A stretch of DNA of 18,878 nt from JBHIER01 sp046760705 [NCBI: bacterium] (GCA_046760705.1 JBHIER010000011.1:1-18878), one strand, 5' to 3'. Counted from the first letter of the stretch, positions 1-7,364 are shown. Program-made: numbers and translations. Notes: generated by a model not told the origin, from the letters alone.

Positions 1-50
1 AGGGGCAAGCCCGGTTCCGACGGGATTCCTGTTGGAAGATTCATTCGGAA

Positions 51-120
51 GGAGCAGAGGAGTAAGGGGGTGGAGCGTAGAGCCAAGGGGGCAGAGGGGC
101 AGGGGTTGGAAGTAGGCAAG
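51..120. repeat. degenerate 7-bp tandem repeat array (left)
   Basis: About ten consecutive 7-bp units can be read without slippage, for example GGAGCAG, AGGAGTA, GGAGCGT, AGAGCCA, AGGGGGC and TGGAAGT. They are purine-rich with a G-rich core. The array ends immediately before the ribosome binding site of the small gene at 133. The units GGAGCGT and AGAGCCA resemble those of the second array at 505-651, so the two belong to one family. The plus-strand reading frame of the downstream gene is open through the array to the window edge, but the array itself looks non-coding. Confidence 0.7.
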
Positions 121-132
121 GTGGTGAATCCC

Positions 133-450
133 ATGTTGAGTGAAACGCAACTCAAGAGGCTCGCTAAGGAAGTTACTGGTCAGGCCAGTCTTACGGAGGC
201 ATTGAAGGAGACACTGAGCATTTATGTTGAGCAAGATTACATGTCTTGGGAGGAGGCTGTTACTAATATCGAATATTTCGAGGGAATCGCTTCGCAGCAC
301 CGGCTGTTTGGAGCCAACAATATGAGGATTGGGTGGCACATCCATCCCTACGGTCAGGAAGTCAAGCACGTGAAAAGCGAACCGGTGACCATTGAGGAGT
401 TCCTCCAACTTTTGGAAAAAGAGCTTAAAGGAAAGGATAAACTGATCTAA
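133..450 (+). CDS. small protein of unknown function
   Basis: This 105-residue soluble protein is not one I recognise. The ATG at 133 is chosen because AAGGTGG (118-124) lies 8 nt upstream and because the open frame before it is only 7-bp repeat sequence. The N-terminal half is predicted helical and charged (LSETQLKRLAKEVTG onward). The C-terminal part has a WHIHPYGQEVKH stretch with three histidines, then EPVTIEEFLQLLEKEL. The His-rich segment followed by an acidic helix vaguely recalls small TumE/DUF6516-like toxin proteins, but I cannot support that assignment. There is no signal peptide or membrane segment. No partner gene lies next to it: 7-bp repeat arrays flank it on both sides. Its codons look ordinary compared with the surrounding repeats, so it is probably real. 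Confidence 0.55.
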   Translation: MLSETQLKRLAKEVTGQASLTEALKETLSIYVEQDYMSWEEAVTNIEYFEGIASQHRLFGANNMRIGWHIHPYGQEVKHVKSEPVTIEEFLQLLEKELKGKDKLI

Positions 451-504
451 GAGTGAGCAAAGGGGATCAGGTCTTGATTCTTCATTTTGGCAGGAGAGCA
501 GAGG

Positions 505-651
505 TAGAGGGGAGCGGAGGAGCAAAAAGCGTAAAGCGTAAAGCGAAGAGCGAAGAGCGTGGAGAGAAGGACAAAGAAGTTCAAAGTCAGAGGTCAAGTA
601 TCAGAGGCAAGAGGTTAGAGACAAGAAGCAAGAAGTCCAAAAATCGAATGA
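505..651. repeat. degenerate 7-bp tandem repeat array (right)
   Basis: Roughly twenty 7-bp units run in register. The cleanest are AAAGCGT (526-532), AAAGCGT (533-539), AAAGCGA (540-546) and AGAGCGA (547-553). They are followed by divergent units such as AGAGGTC, AGAGGCA, AGAGGTT, AGAGACA and AGAAGCA. The approximate consensus is AGAGGYN/AAAGCGN. An open frame (453-728) crosses it, but its product is only a Lys/Arg/Ser/Glu-rich translation of the repeat. The array has the same orientation as the one at 51-120, so the two bracket the small gene. Confidence 0.75.
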
Positions 652-667
652 AGAAAGAGACGAGTGG

Positions 668-871
668 TCAGTTGAAAGAGGAATTTGGAGTCAAGCGGAA
701 ACTTGATTGTTTTTTGACAAGTGAATAAAACTGCCCCATCCTGCGGGTCTCAAGGACGCGCCAATTGCGACCGGTTTTGATGGCCTTGATTCGACCCTGG
801 CGAAAGTAACTCTCGACAGTTTTGGGATGGACCACTCCAACTGCCAAATTTTTGAGGTGAAGGTGTTGATT
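668..871 (-). pseudogene. remnant of an excisionase-type (MerR-like) HTH DNA-binding protein
   Basis: On the minus strand this frame reads LAVGVVHPKTVESYFRQG and then RIKAIKTGRNWRVLE. That is the recognition helix and wing pattern of small excisionase-family HTH domains (family pattern: LGVHPKTV, about ten residues, G-[RK]-[IL]-K-A-x-K-x-G-x-x-W-R-V). An in-frame TAA at 874-872 cuts off the expected first helix, and no good start codon or RBS is visible. The neighbouring minus frame just upstream could supply residues such as KINTFT, which suggests a frameshift. The frame ends at TGA 670-668, inside sequence adjoining the 7-bp array. It is best read as a decayed gene. A very short functional protein starting at TTG 847 is possible but less likely. 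Confidence 0.55.
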
Positions 872-892
872 TTAGGAAGATTGTTGTATACC
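866..892 (+). promoter_or_regulatory. possible promoter of the NTPase gene
   Basis: TTGATT (866-871) and TATACC (887-892) are separated by 15 bp, slightly short for a sigma70-type promoter. The predicted transcription start near 899 would leave a leader of about 19 nt carrying the strong AAGGAGG at 905-911. This is a motif match only. Confidence 0.35.
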
Positions 893-917
893 TTGTAGTC
901 AAGCAAGGAGGGCGTGA

Positions 918-1460
918 GTGGTAAACAATATTTTGTTGACCGTAAAGACGACCGTAATTCAAAAGGTCTTGGCTGAAGTTTCCACGAAAGTGGGGGGATT
1001 CTATACGCGAGAGATCCGGAAGGGAAAAACTCGAACCGGGTTTCGGATCGTCTCTCTGAACGGCGAAGAGGGTGTTCTGGCACATAAACATTTCAAAAGC
1101 AGATGGAGGGTCGGAAGGTACGGGGTGAACGTCGAGGATCTGGATCGAGTTGGAGTCAGGGCTCTTGAGAAGGCTTTGGGAGAAAGTGATCTCATCATTA
1201 TGGATGAGATTGGCAGGATGGAACTTTTTTCAGAGCGGTTCCGGGCCACGGTTCTTCGGTGTCTCGACTCTCCCAAAAATGTCTTGGGGACCATACAGAT
1301 AAGACGGACCCCCTTTCTCGATGCGATCCGATCCAGGGACGATGTGACCCTGATGGAGGTGACAGCCGGCAACCGCAATCTTCTCTCTGAGACGATTTTA
1401 GAGATGTTTCGTGACACTGGGTTCTTCGCCAGAGAGCCTCAGAGACCCAGAGATATTTAG
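918..1460 (+). CDS. THEP1-like nucleoside-triphosphatase with a deleted P-loop
   Basis: The 180-residue product resembles the THEP1 (NTPase_1) family of small nucleoside triphosphatases. Family landmarks are GGFYTREI, GFRIVSLNGEEGVLAH, VGRYGVNVEDL, the Walker B segment DLIIMDEIGRMELFS, VLGTI and EVTAGNRN. The GTG start has AAGGAGG at 905-911 with a 6-nt gap. The oddity is Walker A. The family has LTGxPGVGKTT, but this protein reads LLTVKTTVIQKV, an in-frame loss of about five residues including the P-loop glycines. Nucleotide binding is therefore doubtful, although the rest of the frame is intact. Short direct copies of GACCGTAA (939-946 and 949-956) flank the site, so slippage could have made the deletion. 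The last codons run into an 8-bp repeat array. The gene is isolated, so context gives no substrate. Confidence 0.75.
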   Translation: MVNNILLTVKTTVIQKVLAEVSTKVGGFYTREIRKGKTRTGFRIVSLNGEEGVLAHKHFKSRWRVGRYGVNVEDLDRVGVRALEKALGESDLIIMDEIGRMELFSERFRATVLRCLDSPKNVLGTIQIRRTPFLDAIRSRDDVTLMEVTAGNRNLLSETILEMFRDTGFFAREPQRPRDI

Positions 1461-1507
1461 AGATACAGGAATACTGGAGTATTGGAGTCTTGGACTATTG
1501 AAAATCT
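1444..1507. repeat. 8-bp tandem repeat array, forward orientation
   Basis: Eight 8-bp units are in register. The clearest are GGAATACT (1468), GGAGTATT (1476), GGAGTCTT (1484) and GGACTATT (1492). The array begins inside the last codons of the NTPase gene, so the C-terminal residues of that protein are partly repeat-derived. It pairs by orientation with the reverse array at 1543-1582. Confidence 0.75.
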
Positions 1508-1542
1508 TGGGCTCCCGCAGATTCAGATTCCAATGCGATCCG

Positions 1543-1582
1543 CTGCTCCACTCCTCCAACTTTCCAACACTCCAATTTGTCC
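1543..1582. repeat. 8-bp tandem repeat array, reverse orientation
   Basis: Five 8-bp units carry TCCA (or TCC) at a fixed phase: CTGCTCCA, CTCCTCCA, ACTTTCCA, ACACTCCA, ATTTGTCC. Their reverse complements (TGGAGTGT, TGGAAAGT, TGGAGGAG) match the TTGGAGTn pattern of the forward array. The two arrays could fold into one long imperfect hairpin with a spacer of about 35 nt after the NTPase stop codon. Confidence 0.65.
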
Positions 1583-1624
1583 TCCGCATCTCAGTGGCTG
1601 ATGAAGAGCGCTGCAAAAAAAGAC

Positions 1625-1652
1625 TTGACTTACAATATTGTTCAATTAAATT
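1625..1652 (+). promoter_or_regulatory. sigma70-type promoter for the smg-topA-xerC-hslVU block
   Basis: TTGACT (1625-1630) and TAAATT (1647-1652) are separated by 16 bp. The transcription start would fall near 1659, giving a leader of about 45 nt before smg. The same hexamers and spacing occur at 8332-8359, which strengthens both calls. Confidence 0.6.
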
Positions 1653-1703
1653 ACCTTAGGTTTTCGTGATACTGTTGACGTCTCTGAGTGATGGGGAGAT
1701 TCG

Positions 1704-2177
1704 ATGCATCAGCGATTGATGGAGATATTGGTGAAGTTGTTGAGAGAGATCGATGCCTCCGGCGACGGCACGGTCAGACTTAAAGATTTGTCTGAGAAGC
1801 TGAGGAGGCAGGGGTTCTCTAAAATGGAACTCGATGCGGCACTTTCGTGGCTCACGGATCGGCTTCGGGTGCAGGGGTTCGGTTCCAAGGAATGTCCCTC
1901 TTCGGTGCAGTCTGTACGCGTCTTACACCCTGTCGAACGCATGGTGTTGACCCCTGAAGCTTATGGCTATCTCCTCCATTTGGAGAACGTGGGCTTGATC
2001 GATAAGGATCAGATGGAGGCGGTGATCGAAAAGGCCATATTCAGCGGAATGAGTGAGGTCACAGTTGACGACATCAAAATGATTACGGCCTCGGTTCTCT
2101 TCAGCCCGGAAAACCCCGACTGGGTTTCCCAGGCGAGCTTATGGGCGGACGATGATAGCAAATTGAAGGTTCAGTAA
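1704..2177 (+). CDS. smg: Smg/DUF494 family protein
   Basis: This 157-residue protein matches the DUF494 (Smg) family. Family members have an N-terminal helical pattern (MEILVKLLREI, then LSEKLRRQGFSKMELDAALSWL) and a C-terminal half containing MVLTPEAYGYLLHL and LIDKDQMEAVIEKAIF. The biochemical role is unknown. In proteobacteria smg commonly sits beside dprA and topA, and topA follows directly here, supporting the assignment. GGGGAG (1693-1698) precedes the ATG by 5 nt. The stop codon is one base before the topA start, so the two are surely cotranscribed and possibly translationally coupled. The length is normal and there is no membrane segment. Confidence 0.85.
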   Translation: MHQRLMEILVKLLREIDASGDGTVRLKDLSEKLRRQGFSKMELDAALSWLTDRLRVQGFGSKECPSSVQSVRVLHPVERMVLTPEAYGYLLHLENVGLIDKDQMEAVIEKAIFSGMSEVTVDDIKMITASVLFSPENPDWVSQASLWADDDSKLKVQ

Positions 2178-2178
2178 A

Positions 2179-4428
2179 ATGGACGAGCGGAACAGCGTAC
2201 CGTCAAAATCACTGATGATTGTGGAATCCCCGGCCAAGGCCAAGACCATCGAAAAGTTCTTGGGGAAAGGGTTTCAGGTAAAGGCTTGCATGGGCCATAT
2301 CAAAGATCTGCCTGAACGGGAGTTGGGCATCAACGTGAATAACGGGTATGAGCCAAAGTATGTCACCGTCCGGGGGAAGGCCAAGGTCCTGAAGCAGTTG
2401 CGGGAGGCGGCCAGAAGTGCGGGGCGGATTTATTTGGCCACCGATCCGGATCGGGAGGGGGAGGCTATTGCCTGGCACGTGGCCCAGGCAATCTCACCTG
2501 GCATTGACGGGGACTGCCGTGTCCTATTCAATGAGATAACCGAGAGGGCGGTCAAACAGGCTGTGACCAACCCCTCGGCCATCGACGTGAGAAAGGTGAA
2601 TGCTCAGCAGGCCCGGAGGATCATGGACAGGCTGGTGGGGTATCAGGTCAGCCCGCTCCTGTGGAAGACGGTGGCCAAGGGTTTGAGCGCCGGCCGGGTT
2701 CAGTCTGTGGCCCTGCGCATGGTCTGTGAACGCGAAGGGCAGATCGCCTCCTTTGTGCCCGAGGAGTATTGGTCAATTACAGCCGAGGTGAAGAGTGTTA
2801 GAAGCGAACCTTTTAAGGCGAAGTTGGTGAGCATCGGTTCCGAAAAGGTGAAGATTCCCGATGAGAAACAGGCTCAGGAGATTGTGGACGATGTGAGGGA
2901 GAGGCCATTTGTAGTAGATGATATTAAAAGGAAGAAGGTGAAGAAGAGTTCGCAGCCCCCCTTTATTACGAGCACCCTGCAGCAGGAGGCTGGGCGCAAA
3001 CTTCACTTCTCCCCTCAGAAGACGATGGCCCTGGCCCAGCAGCTCTATGAGGGACTTGAGATTGGTGCTGAGGGCAGCGTGGGCCTGATCACCTACATGC
3101 GGACCGACTCGACTCGGGTGGCCAAGGAGGCGCTGGAGGCTGTGCGGCAGTATATTTATGACAATTATGGGCTGGATTATCTACCTGAGAAGCCCAACCT
3201 GTTCAAGTCGAAGAGGGGGGCTCAGGAGGCCCACGAGGCCATTCGGCCCACCTCGATGTCGCGTCCACCTAAGGAGCTGAAGAGATTTCTGACGGAAGAC
3301 CTGTTCAAACTGTACGAACTGATCTGGATCCGCTTTGTCGCTTCGCAGATGAAACCGGCCATCTACGACGTGACCACCGTGGATGTGAAGGCCGATCACT
3401 ATCTCTTTCGGGCCTCGGGATCGGTGGTGACTTTTCGGGGTTTCACTACCGTTTATGAAGAGAGCACAGATGAGAACCAGAGGGAGGAGGGAGGCAGAAT
3501 TCCTTCGCCCTTGAACGTTGGCGAGGAGCTTGTTCTGTTAGACCTCACCGCTGAACAGCACTTTACCAAACCACCGCCCCGATATTCGGAGGCCAGCCTC
3601 GTTAAGGAGTTGGAGGCCAAAGGTGTGGGGCGCCCCAGCACGTACGCCCAAATTGTCACCACCCTGAAGACCCGTAATTATGTGACCGTGGACAAGCGCC
3701 GCTTGCAGGCCACAGACTTAGGTCTGACCGTGAACCGCATATTGGTCAGAAATTTCCCCGATCTCTTTGACGTGGCCTTTACGGCCAAGATGGAAGAGGG
3801 GCTGGATCGCATCGAAGCCGGCGAGGACCGATGGATCGATGTGGTTGATGATTTTTATGTCCCCTTCAATCACGCCCTGCAGCAGGCCCATGAGAAGAGG
3901 GGCGAGCTGAAGGAGTCGACCATCGAGTGGACTGAGGTTCCCTGTGAGAAGTGCGGGCGGAGAATGGTTATCAAATGGGGAAAGAACGGGCGGTTCATGG
4001 CCTGTTCTGGGTTTCCTGAGTGTCGGAATACCAGACCCATTGAGGGCAGGGAACAAGCTCGCCAAACGGATGAGGTGTGTGAGAAATGCGGGTCCAAAAT
4101 GGTCATCCGCAGTGGCCGGTTCGGCCGATTCCTCGCCTGTTCGGCCTATCCCAAATGCGAGCATACCCGCCCTCTGAGTGTCGGTGTGAGCTGCCCTGAG
4201 CACGGCTGCACCGGCTTTTTGACGGAGCGCCGGACCAAGAAGGGGAAGACCTTTTACGGGTGCAGCCGTTATCCCGAGTGTACCTTTGCCCTGTGGGATC
4301 GTCCCCTGGCCCAAAGATGCTCTCTGTGCGATGGCCCCTTTCTTGTCGTCAAAAAGACGAAAGAACGTGGCGAATTCCTCAGATGCCCCAAATGTAAAGG
4401 GGAATTTGAACTCGAAAGCGGTTCTTGA
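2179..4428 (+). CDS. topA: DNA topoisomerase I (type IA)
   Basis: This 749-residue cytoplasmic enzyme relaxes negative supercoils by transient single-strand cleavage. The N-terminal Toprim domain has E16 (MIVESPAKAKTIEKFLG) and the acidic triad D89, D91, E93 (ATDPDREGEA). The catalytic tyrosine is Tyr306 in GLITYMRTDSTR. The tail holds four zinc-ribbon modules at about residues 590-749: two CEKCG-type ribbons ending CSGFPEC and CSAYPKC, a third with CPEHGC and CSRYPEC, and a terminal CSLC/CPKC pair. Such repeated topo_C_ZnRpt modules are typical of full-length bacterial TopA. GAAGG (2165-2169), inside the end of smg, serves as RBS for the ATG. xerC begins 7 nt after the stop, so the gene lies within a compact operon. 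All key residues are present. Confidence 0.97.
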   Translation: MDERNSVPSKSLMIVESPAKAKTIEKFLGKGFQVKACMGHIKDLPERELGINVNNGYEPKYVTVRGKAKVLKQLREAARSAGRIYLATDPDREGEAIAWHVAQAISPGIDGDCRVLFNEITERAVKQAVTNPSAIDVRKVNAQQARRIMDRLVGYQVSPLLWKTVAKGLSAGRVQSVALRMVCEREGQIASFVPEEYWSITAEVKSVRSEPFKAKLVSIGSEKVKIPDEKQAQEIVDDVRERPFVVDDIKRKKVKKSSQPPFITSTLQQEAGRKLHFSPQKTMALAQQLYEGLEIGAEGSVGLITYMRTDSTRVAKEALEAVRQYIYDNYGLDYLPEKPNLFKSKRGAQEAHEAIRPTSMSRPPKELKRFLTEDLFKLYELIWIRFVASQMKPAIYDVTTVDVKADHYLFRASGSVVTFRGFTTVYEESTDENQREEGGRIPSPLNVGEELVLLDLTAEQHFTKPPPRYSEASLVKELEAKGVGRPSTYAQIVTTLKTRNYVTVDKRRLQATDLGLTVNRILVRNFPDLFDVAFTAKMEEGLDRIEAGEDRWIDVVDDFYVPFNHALQQAHEKRGELKESTIEWTEVPCEKCGRRMVIKWGKNGRFMACSGFPECRNTRPIEGREQARQTDEVCEKCGSKMVIRSGRFGRFLACSAYPKCEHTRPLSVGVSCPEHGCTGFLTERRTKKGKTFYGCSRYPECTFALWDRPLAQRCSLCDGPFLVVKKTKERGEFLRCPKCKGEFELESGS

Positions 4429-4435
4429 GCCATCA

Positions 4436-5332
4436 ATGAAAAAGCACATAAAAAGATATCTCCTCCATCTGACCTTTGAGCGGAATTTATCGGAGAATAC
4501 GGTTAAGGCCTACGAGATCGATCTGATTCAGTTCAACACATTTTTAGAGGAACAATTGGGGACGGAGCAGGTTCGGCCCAAAGATATAGACAGACTGGCG
4601 GTGCGCCATTTTCTGGCCTGGCTGCAGAGGGAAGGGCTGACCAAGAGAACGATCGCCAGGAAGTTGGCCTGTATCCGTTCCTTTCTCAAATATCTCTGCC
4701 GGGAAAGGGTGATCGATCACAACCCGGCGGTCCATCTGGCCATCCCAAAGGTGGACAGGAGACTGCCGTCCTTTCTGGATGTGTGTCAGGCCGCAGAGGC
4801 GATGGAGCTGCCTCAGCGGGAGGACGTTTTCGGGCTGCGTGATGCAGCCATTCTGGAGGTGTTTTACAGCGCCGGCCTTAGGCTGAGCGAACTGGTGGGA
4901 TTGAATGTCTCTTCCGTCGACCCCGTGGGCGAAGTGGTCAAGGTTACGGGTAAGGGAAGAAAGCAGCGGATTGTGCCTTTGGGAAGAAAGGCCCTGGAGG
5001 CGCTGAGGCCGTACATGGAGAGGCGCAAAGAGCTCCTCAGAGGAAAGGGCGACGTGGAGGCGTTGTTTTTGAATCGGAGTGCTGGCCGGCTCTCAGAGCG
5101 GAGCGTTCAGAAGATTGTCCAGCGGTATTTGCGCCTCGTCTCCCAGGCCCAGCAGGTCAGCCCCCATGTGCTGCGCCACACCTTCGCCACGCACATGCTC
5201 GACGCTGGAGCGGACCTGAAAGCGGTCAAGGAGCTGCTGGGCCATGTGAGTCTGTCCACCACTCAGGTTTATACGCACGTGAGCTTGGACCGTTTGAAGA
5301 AGGTGTACGATCGGGCCCATCCGAGGGCGTGA
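4436..5332 (+). CDS. xerC: tyrosine recombinase XerC
   Basis: This 298-residue tyrosine recombinase probably resolves chromosome dimers at dif with a XerD partner. An N-terminal SAM-like core-binding domain (about residues 1-90, including LSENTVKAYEIDLIQF) precedes the catalytic domain. The complete active-site set is visible: R149 (AGLRLSEL), K173 (TGKGRKQR), H244 and R247 (HVLRHTFATH), H270 (LLGHVSLSTTQ) and nucleophile Y279 (VYTHVS). The open frame extends upstream into topA, but ATG 4436 gives the standard XerC N-terminus; the RBS is weak. Location directly before hslV-hslU matches the xerC/codV-hslVU arrangement of many bacteria. A XerD-type paralogue cannot be excluded from sequence alone, but length and position favour XerC. 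Confidence 0.92.
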   Translation: MKKHIKRYLLHLTFERNLSENTVKAYEIDLIQFNTFLEEQLGTEQVRPKDIDRLAVRHFLAWLQREGLTKRTIARKLACIRSFLKYLCRERVIDHNPAVHLAIPKVDRRLPSFLDVCQAAEAMELPQREDVFGLRDAAILEVFYSAGLRLSELVGLNVSSVDPVGEVVKVTGKGRKQRIVPLGRKALEALRPYMERRKELLRGKGDVEALFLNRSAGRLSERSVQKIVQRYLRLVSQAQQVSPHVLRHTFATHMLDAGADLKAVKELLGHVSLSTTQVYTHVSLDRLKKVYDRAHPRA

Positions 5333-5337
5333 ATGAG

Positions 5338-5343
5338 AGGAGG
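5338..5343 (+). promoter_or_regulatory. ribosome binding site fixing the hslV TTG start
   Basis: A perfect AGGAGG lies 8 nt upstream of TTG 5352. The alternative in-frame GTG at 5382 has its AAGG immediately adjacent, too close to function, so the TTG start is preferred. Confidence 0.6.
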
Positions 5344-5351
5344 GAGGCCCT

Positions 5352-5918
5352 TTGCTCAAGCTTGAACATGATCGAAGAAGGGTGAGATCAACCACCATCA
5401 TCGGTGTGCGACACAACGGCAGGGTGGCTCTCGGCGGTGACGGTCAGGTGACTTTCAGCGAGACCATCGTCAAACAGAAGGCCAATAAGATCCGCCGCAT
5501 GTATGAGGATGCGATTCTGGCCGGTTTTGCCGGGGCCACGGCCGATGCCTTCACCCTCTTTGAGAAGTTGGAGGGACAACTGGACAAATACCATGGGAAT
5601 CTGCCCAGAGCTGCCGTGGAGCTGGCCAAGACGTGGCGCACGGACAAGTATCTGCGCCGTCTGGAAGCCCTGCTGGCGGTGGCGGATAAGGAGCACGCCT
5701 TGGTGATCTCAGGCAGCGGTGATGTGATTGAGCCCGACGACGGTATCGTGGCTGTCGGTTCAGGCGCTCCTTACGCGCTGGCCGCCGCCCGGGCCCTCAT
5801 AAAATATTCTTCCCTCGAGGCCCGGGAGATCGTGAGGGAGGCACTGCAGATCACCTCCTCAATCTGCGTCTACACCAACGACAATATCATCATCGAGGAA
5901 CTGAAGAGAGATGTTTGA
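5352..5918 (+). CDS. hslV: ATP-dependent protease subunit HslV (ClpQ)
   Basis: HslV is the proteasome-like threonine peptidase of the HslUV complex, a double hexamer capped by HslU ATPase rings in the cytoplasm. The catalytic core begins with [20 protein letters not shown], whose N-terminal Thr is the nucleophile after processing. Other family marks are [31 protein letters not shown], the LRRLEALL region, and [13 protein letters not shown] at the end. From TTG 5352 the protein has a leader of 13 residues ([13 protein letters not shown]) before the TT pair, longer than the one or few residues usual in HslV. A GTG start at 5382 would shorten it to three residues but has a poorly spaced RBS. The last 8 nt overlap hslU, indicating translational coupling of the two subunits. 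Confidence 0.94.
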   Translation: MLKLEHDRRRVRSTTIIGVRHNGRVALGGDGQVTFSETIVKQKANKIRRMYEDAILAGFAGATADAFTLFEKLEGQLDKYHGNLPRAAVELAKTWRTDKYLRRLEALLAVADKEHALVISGSGDVIEPDDGIVAVGSGAPYALAAARALIKYSSLEAREIVREALQITSSICVYTNDNIIIEELKRDV

Positions 5919-7278
5919 ACGAATAGAGCAACTGACTCCCAAACAGATTGTGGCCGAGCTGGACACATACATCATAGGTCAGGACAAGGCCAAGAAGGCG
6001 GTGGCTATCGCATTGCGGAATCGGTGGCGGCGACAGCGGGTGGAGGGGAAACTGCGGGATGAGATCATGCCCAACAATATCATCTTGATCGGCCCCACCG
6101 GGGTGGGCAAGACTGAGATCGCCCGTCGGCTGGCCAACTTGGCCGGAGCCCCCTTCGTTAAGGTCGAAGCCTCAAAATTCACTGAGGTGGGCTATGTGGG
6201 CCGGGACGTGGAGTCCATGGTCCGCGATCTCATGGATCTGGCGGTGACTATGCTGAAGATGGAACGGACCCAGTCTGTTCAGGAGGAGGCGAATCGACTG
6301 GCCGAGGAGAAGGTGCTCGATCTTCTCTTTCCCCAGGCGCCGAAGAAGAGGTCCAGTTTCAAGGATCCTGAGAGGGAGAGCGAAGCGCAGCAACGGTACG
6401 CCAGGACGCGGGAACGGCTTCGCCGGCAACTGCACGAGGGCAAGCTGGACAATCGGACCGTAGAACTGGAGCTGCCCAACGACCGTTTCCCTATCATAGA
6501 GATCTTCTCACCCATCGGCATTGAGGAGATGGGTGTCAATATTCAGGAGATGTTCGGCGGTATGATGCCCAAACGGACGAAAAGGCGGCGAGTGAGTGTC
6601 CCCGAAGGGCATCGGATCATCGCTCAGCAGGAGGCGCAGAAGCTGGTCGACATGGAGGAGGTGATTCAAGAGGCCAAGATACGGGTAGAAAACCTGGGGA
6701 TCATCTTCGTCGATGAGATCGATAAGATCGCAGGTGAGAGGGCCACCCACGGACCGGACGTCTCCAGAGAAGGGGTGCAGCGAGACATCCTCCCCATTGT
6801 CGAAGGTACGAGCGTGGCTACCAAGTACGGACTGGTGCGGACCGACCACATTCTCTTCATCGCCGCCGGGGCCTTCAGCGTCTCGAAACCGTCGGATCTG
6901 GTTCCTGAGCTCCAGGGTCGGTTCCCAATCCGAGTGGAGTTGGACAGGCTGACAGCCGAGGACTTTGTCCGTATTCTCACCGAGCCCAAGAACGCCCTCA
7001 TCAAACAGTATACGGCGCTCCTGAAAACAGAAGGGGTGGAGATTCAGTTCACCGACGGGGCCATCGAGGAGATCGCCCAGACAGCTACCCTGGTCAATGA
7101 ACGGATGGAAAATATCGGGGCGCGTCGACTCCACACCATTCTGACCACACTGCTGGAGGATATTCTCTTCTCCGTTCCCGATCCGAGGCGGAAGCAGGTG
7201 AAAGTGACCAGGGGTATGGTGAAACAGACATTACACGATATCGTGGAAGATGAGGATCTGAGGCGATACATTCTCTGA
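5911..7278 (+). CDS. hslU: HslU (ClpY) unfoldase ATPase subunit
   Basis: This AAA+ ATPase (455 residues) unfolds substrates and feeds them to HslV. Walker A is GPTGVGKTE at 61-69 and Walker B is IIFVDE at 264-269. The pore-loop region is [14 protein letters not shown]. The inserted I domain (roughly residues 110-240) includes the [14 protein letters not shown] stretch and the Met/Gly-rich [16 protein letters not shown] segment. The C-terminus DEDLRRYIL matches the conserved tail that docks into HslV and activates it. The start codon overlaps the end of hslV. A strong hairpin with a T tract follows within 60 nt, so most transcripts of the block probably end there. Nothing is missing or unusual. 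Confidence 0.96.
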   Translation: MFERIEQLTPKQIVAELDTYIIGQDKAKKAVAIALRNRWRRQRVEGKLRDEIMPNNIILIGPTGVGKTEIARRLANLAGAPFVKVEASKFTEVGYVGRDVESMVRDLMDLAVTMLKMERTQSVQEEANRLAEEKVLDLLFPQAPKKRSSFKDPERESEAQQRYARTRERLRRQLHEGKLDNRTVELELPNDRFPIIEIFSPIGIEEMGVNIQEMFGGMMPKRTKRRRVSVPEGHRIIAQQEAQKLVDMEEVIQEAKIRVENLGIIFVDEIDKIAGERATHGPDVSREGVQRDILPIVEGTSVATKYGLVRTDHILFIAAGAFSVSKPSDLVPELQGRFPIRVELDRLTAEDFVRILTEPKNALIKQYTALLKTEGVEIQFTDGAIEEIAQTATLVNERMENIGARRLHTILTTLLEDILFSVPDPRRKQVKVTRGMVKQTLHDIVEDEDLRRYIL

Positions 7279-7311
7279 TTTCGCGTTTCAAAGACCCAAG
7301 CTTCTCAATGT

Positions 7312-7334
7312 TGCACCCTTCGGGGTGCATTTTT
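7312..7334 (+). terminator. intrinsic terminator, possibly an attenuator of argF
   Basis: TGCACCC (7312-7318) and GGGTGCA (7323-7329) form a perfect 7-bp stem closed by a TTCG tetraloop and followed by five T residues (7330-7334). It sits 33 nt after the hslU stop and 30 nt before the argF start. That leaves no room for a separate promoter and leader between terminator and argF. A competing TTGCA (7311-7315) and TGCAA (7334-7338) pairing is possible. Confidence 0.8.
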
Positions 7335-7364
7335 GCAATAGGGTTTCAGCGCCAGGAGGAGAGG

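Noticed and set aside
1-132. Open frame from the window edge into the small gene at 133 (possible longer protein or end of an upstream gene)
   Set aside because: Most of it is the 7-bp array and no recognisable residues are seen; a good RBS precedes ATG 133.
505-651. 7-bp array as a possible CRISPR array
   Set aside because: Units are only 7 bp, directly adjacent and degenerate, with no spacers and no cas genes.
453-728. 91-residue open frame starting at GTG 453
   Set aside because: Its product is a Lys/Arg/Ser/Glu-rich translation of the 7-bp repeat array, with no RBS and no domain; non-coding repeat is the simpler reading.
1411-1659. 82-residue plus frame after the NTPase
   Set aside because: Made of the 8-bp arrays and overlapping both the NTPase end and the smg promoter.
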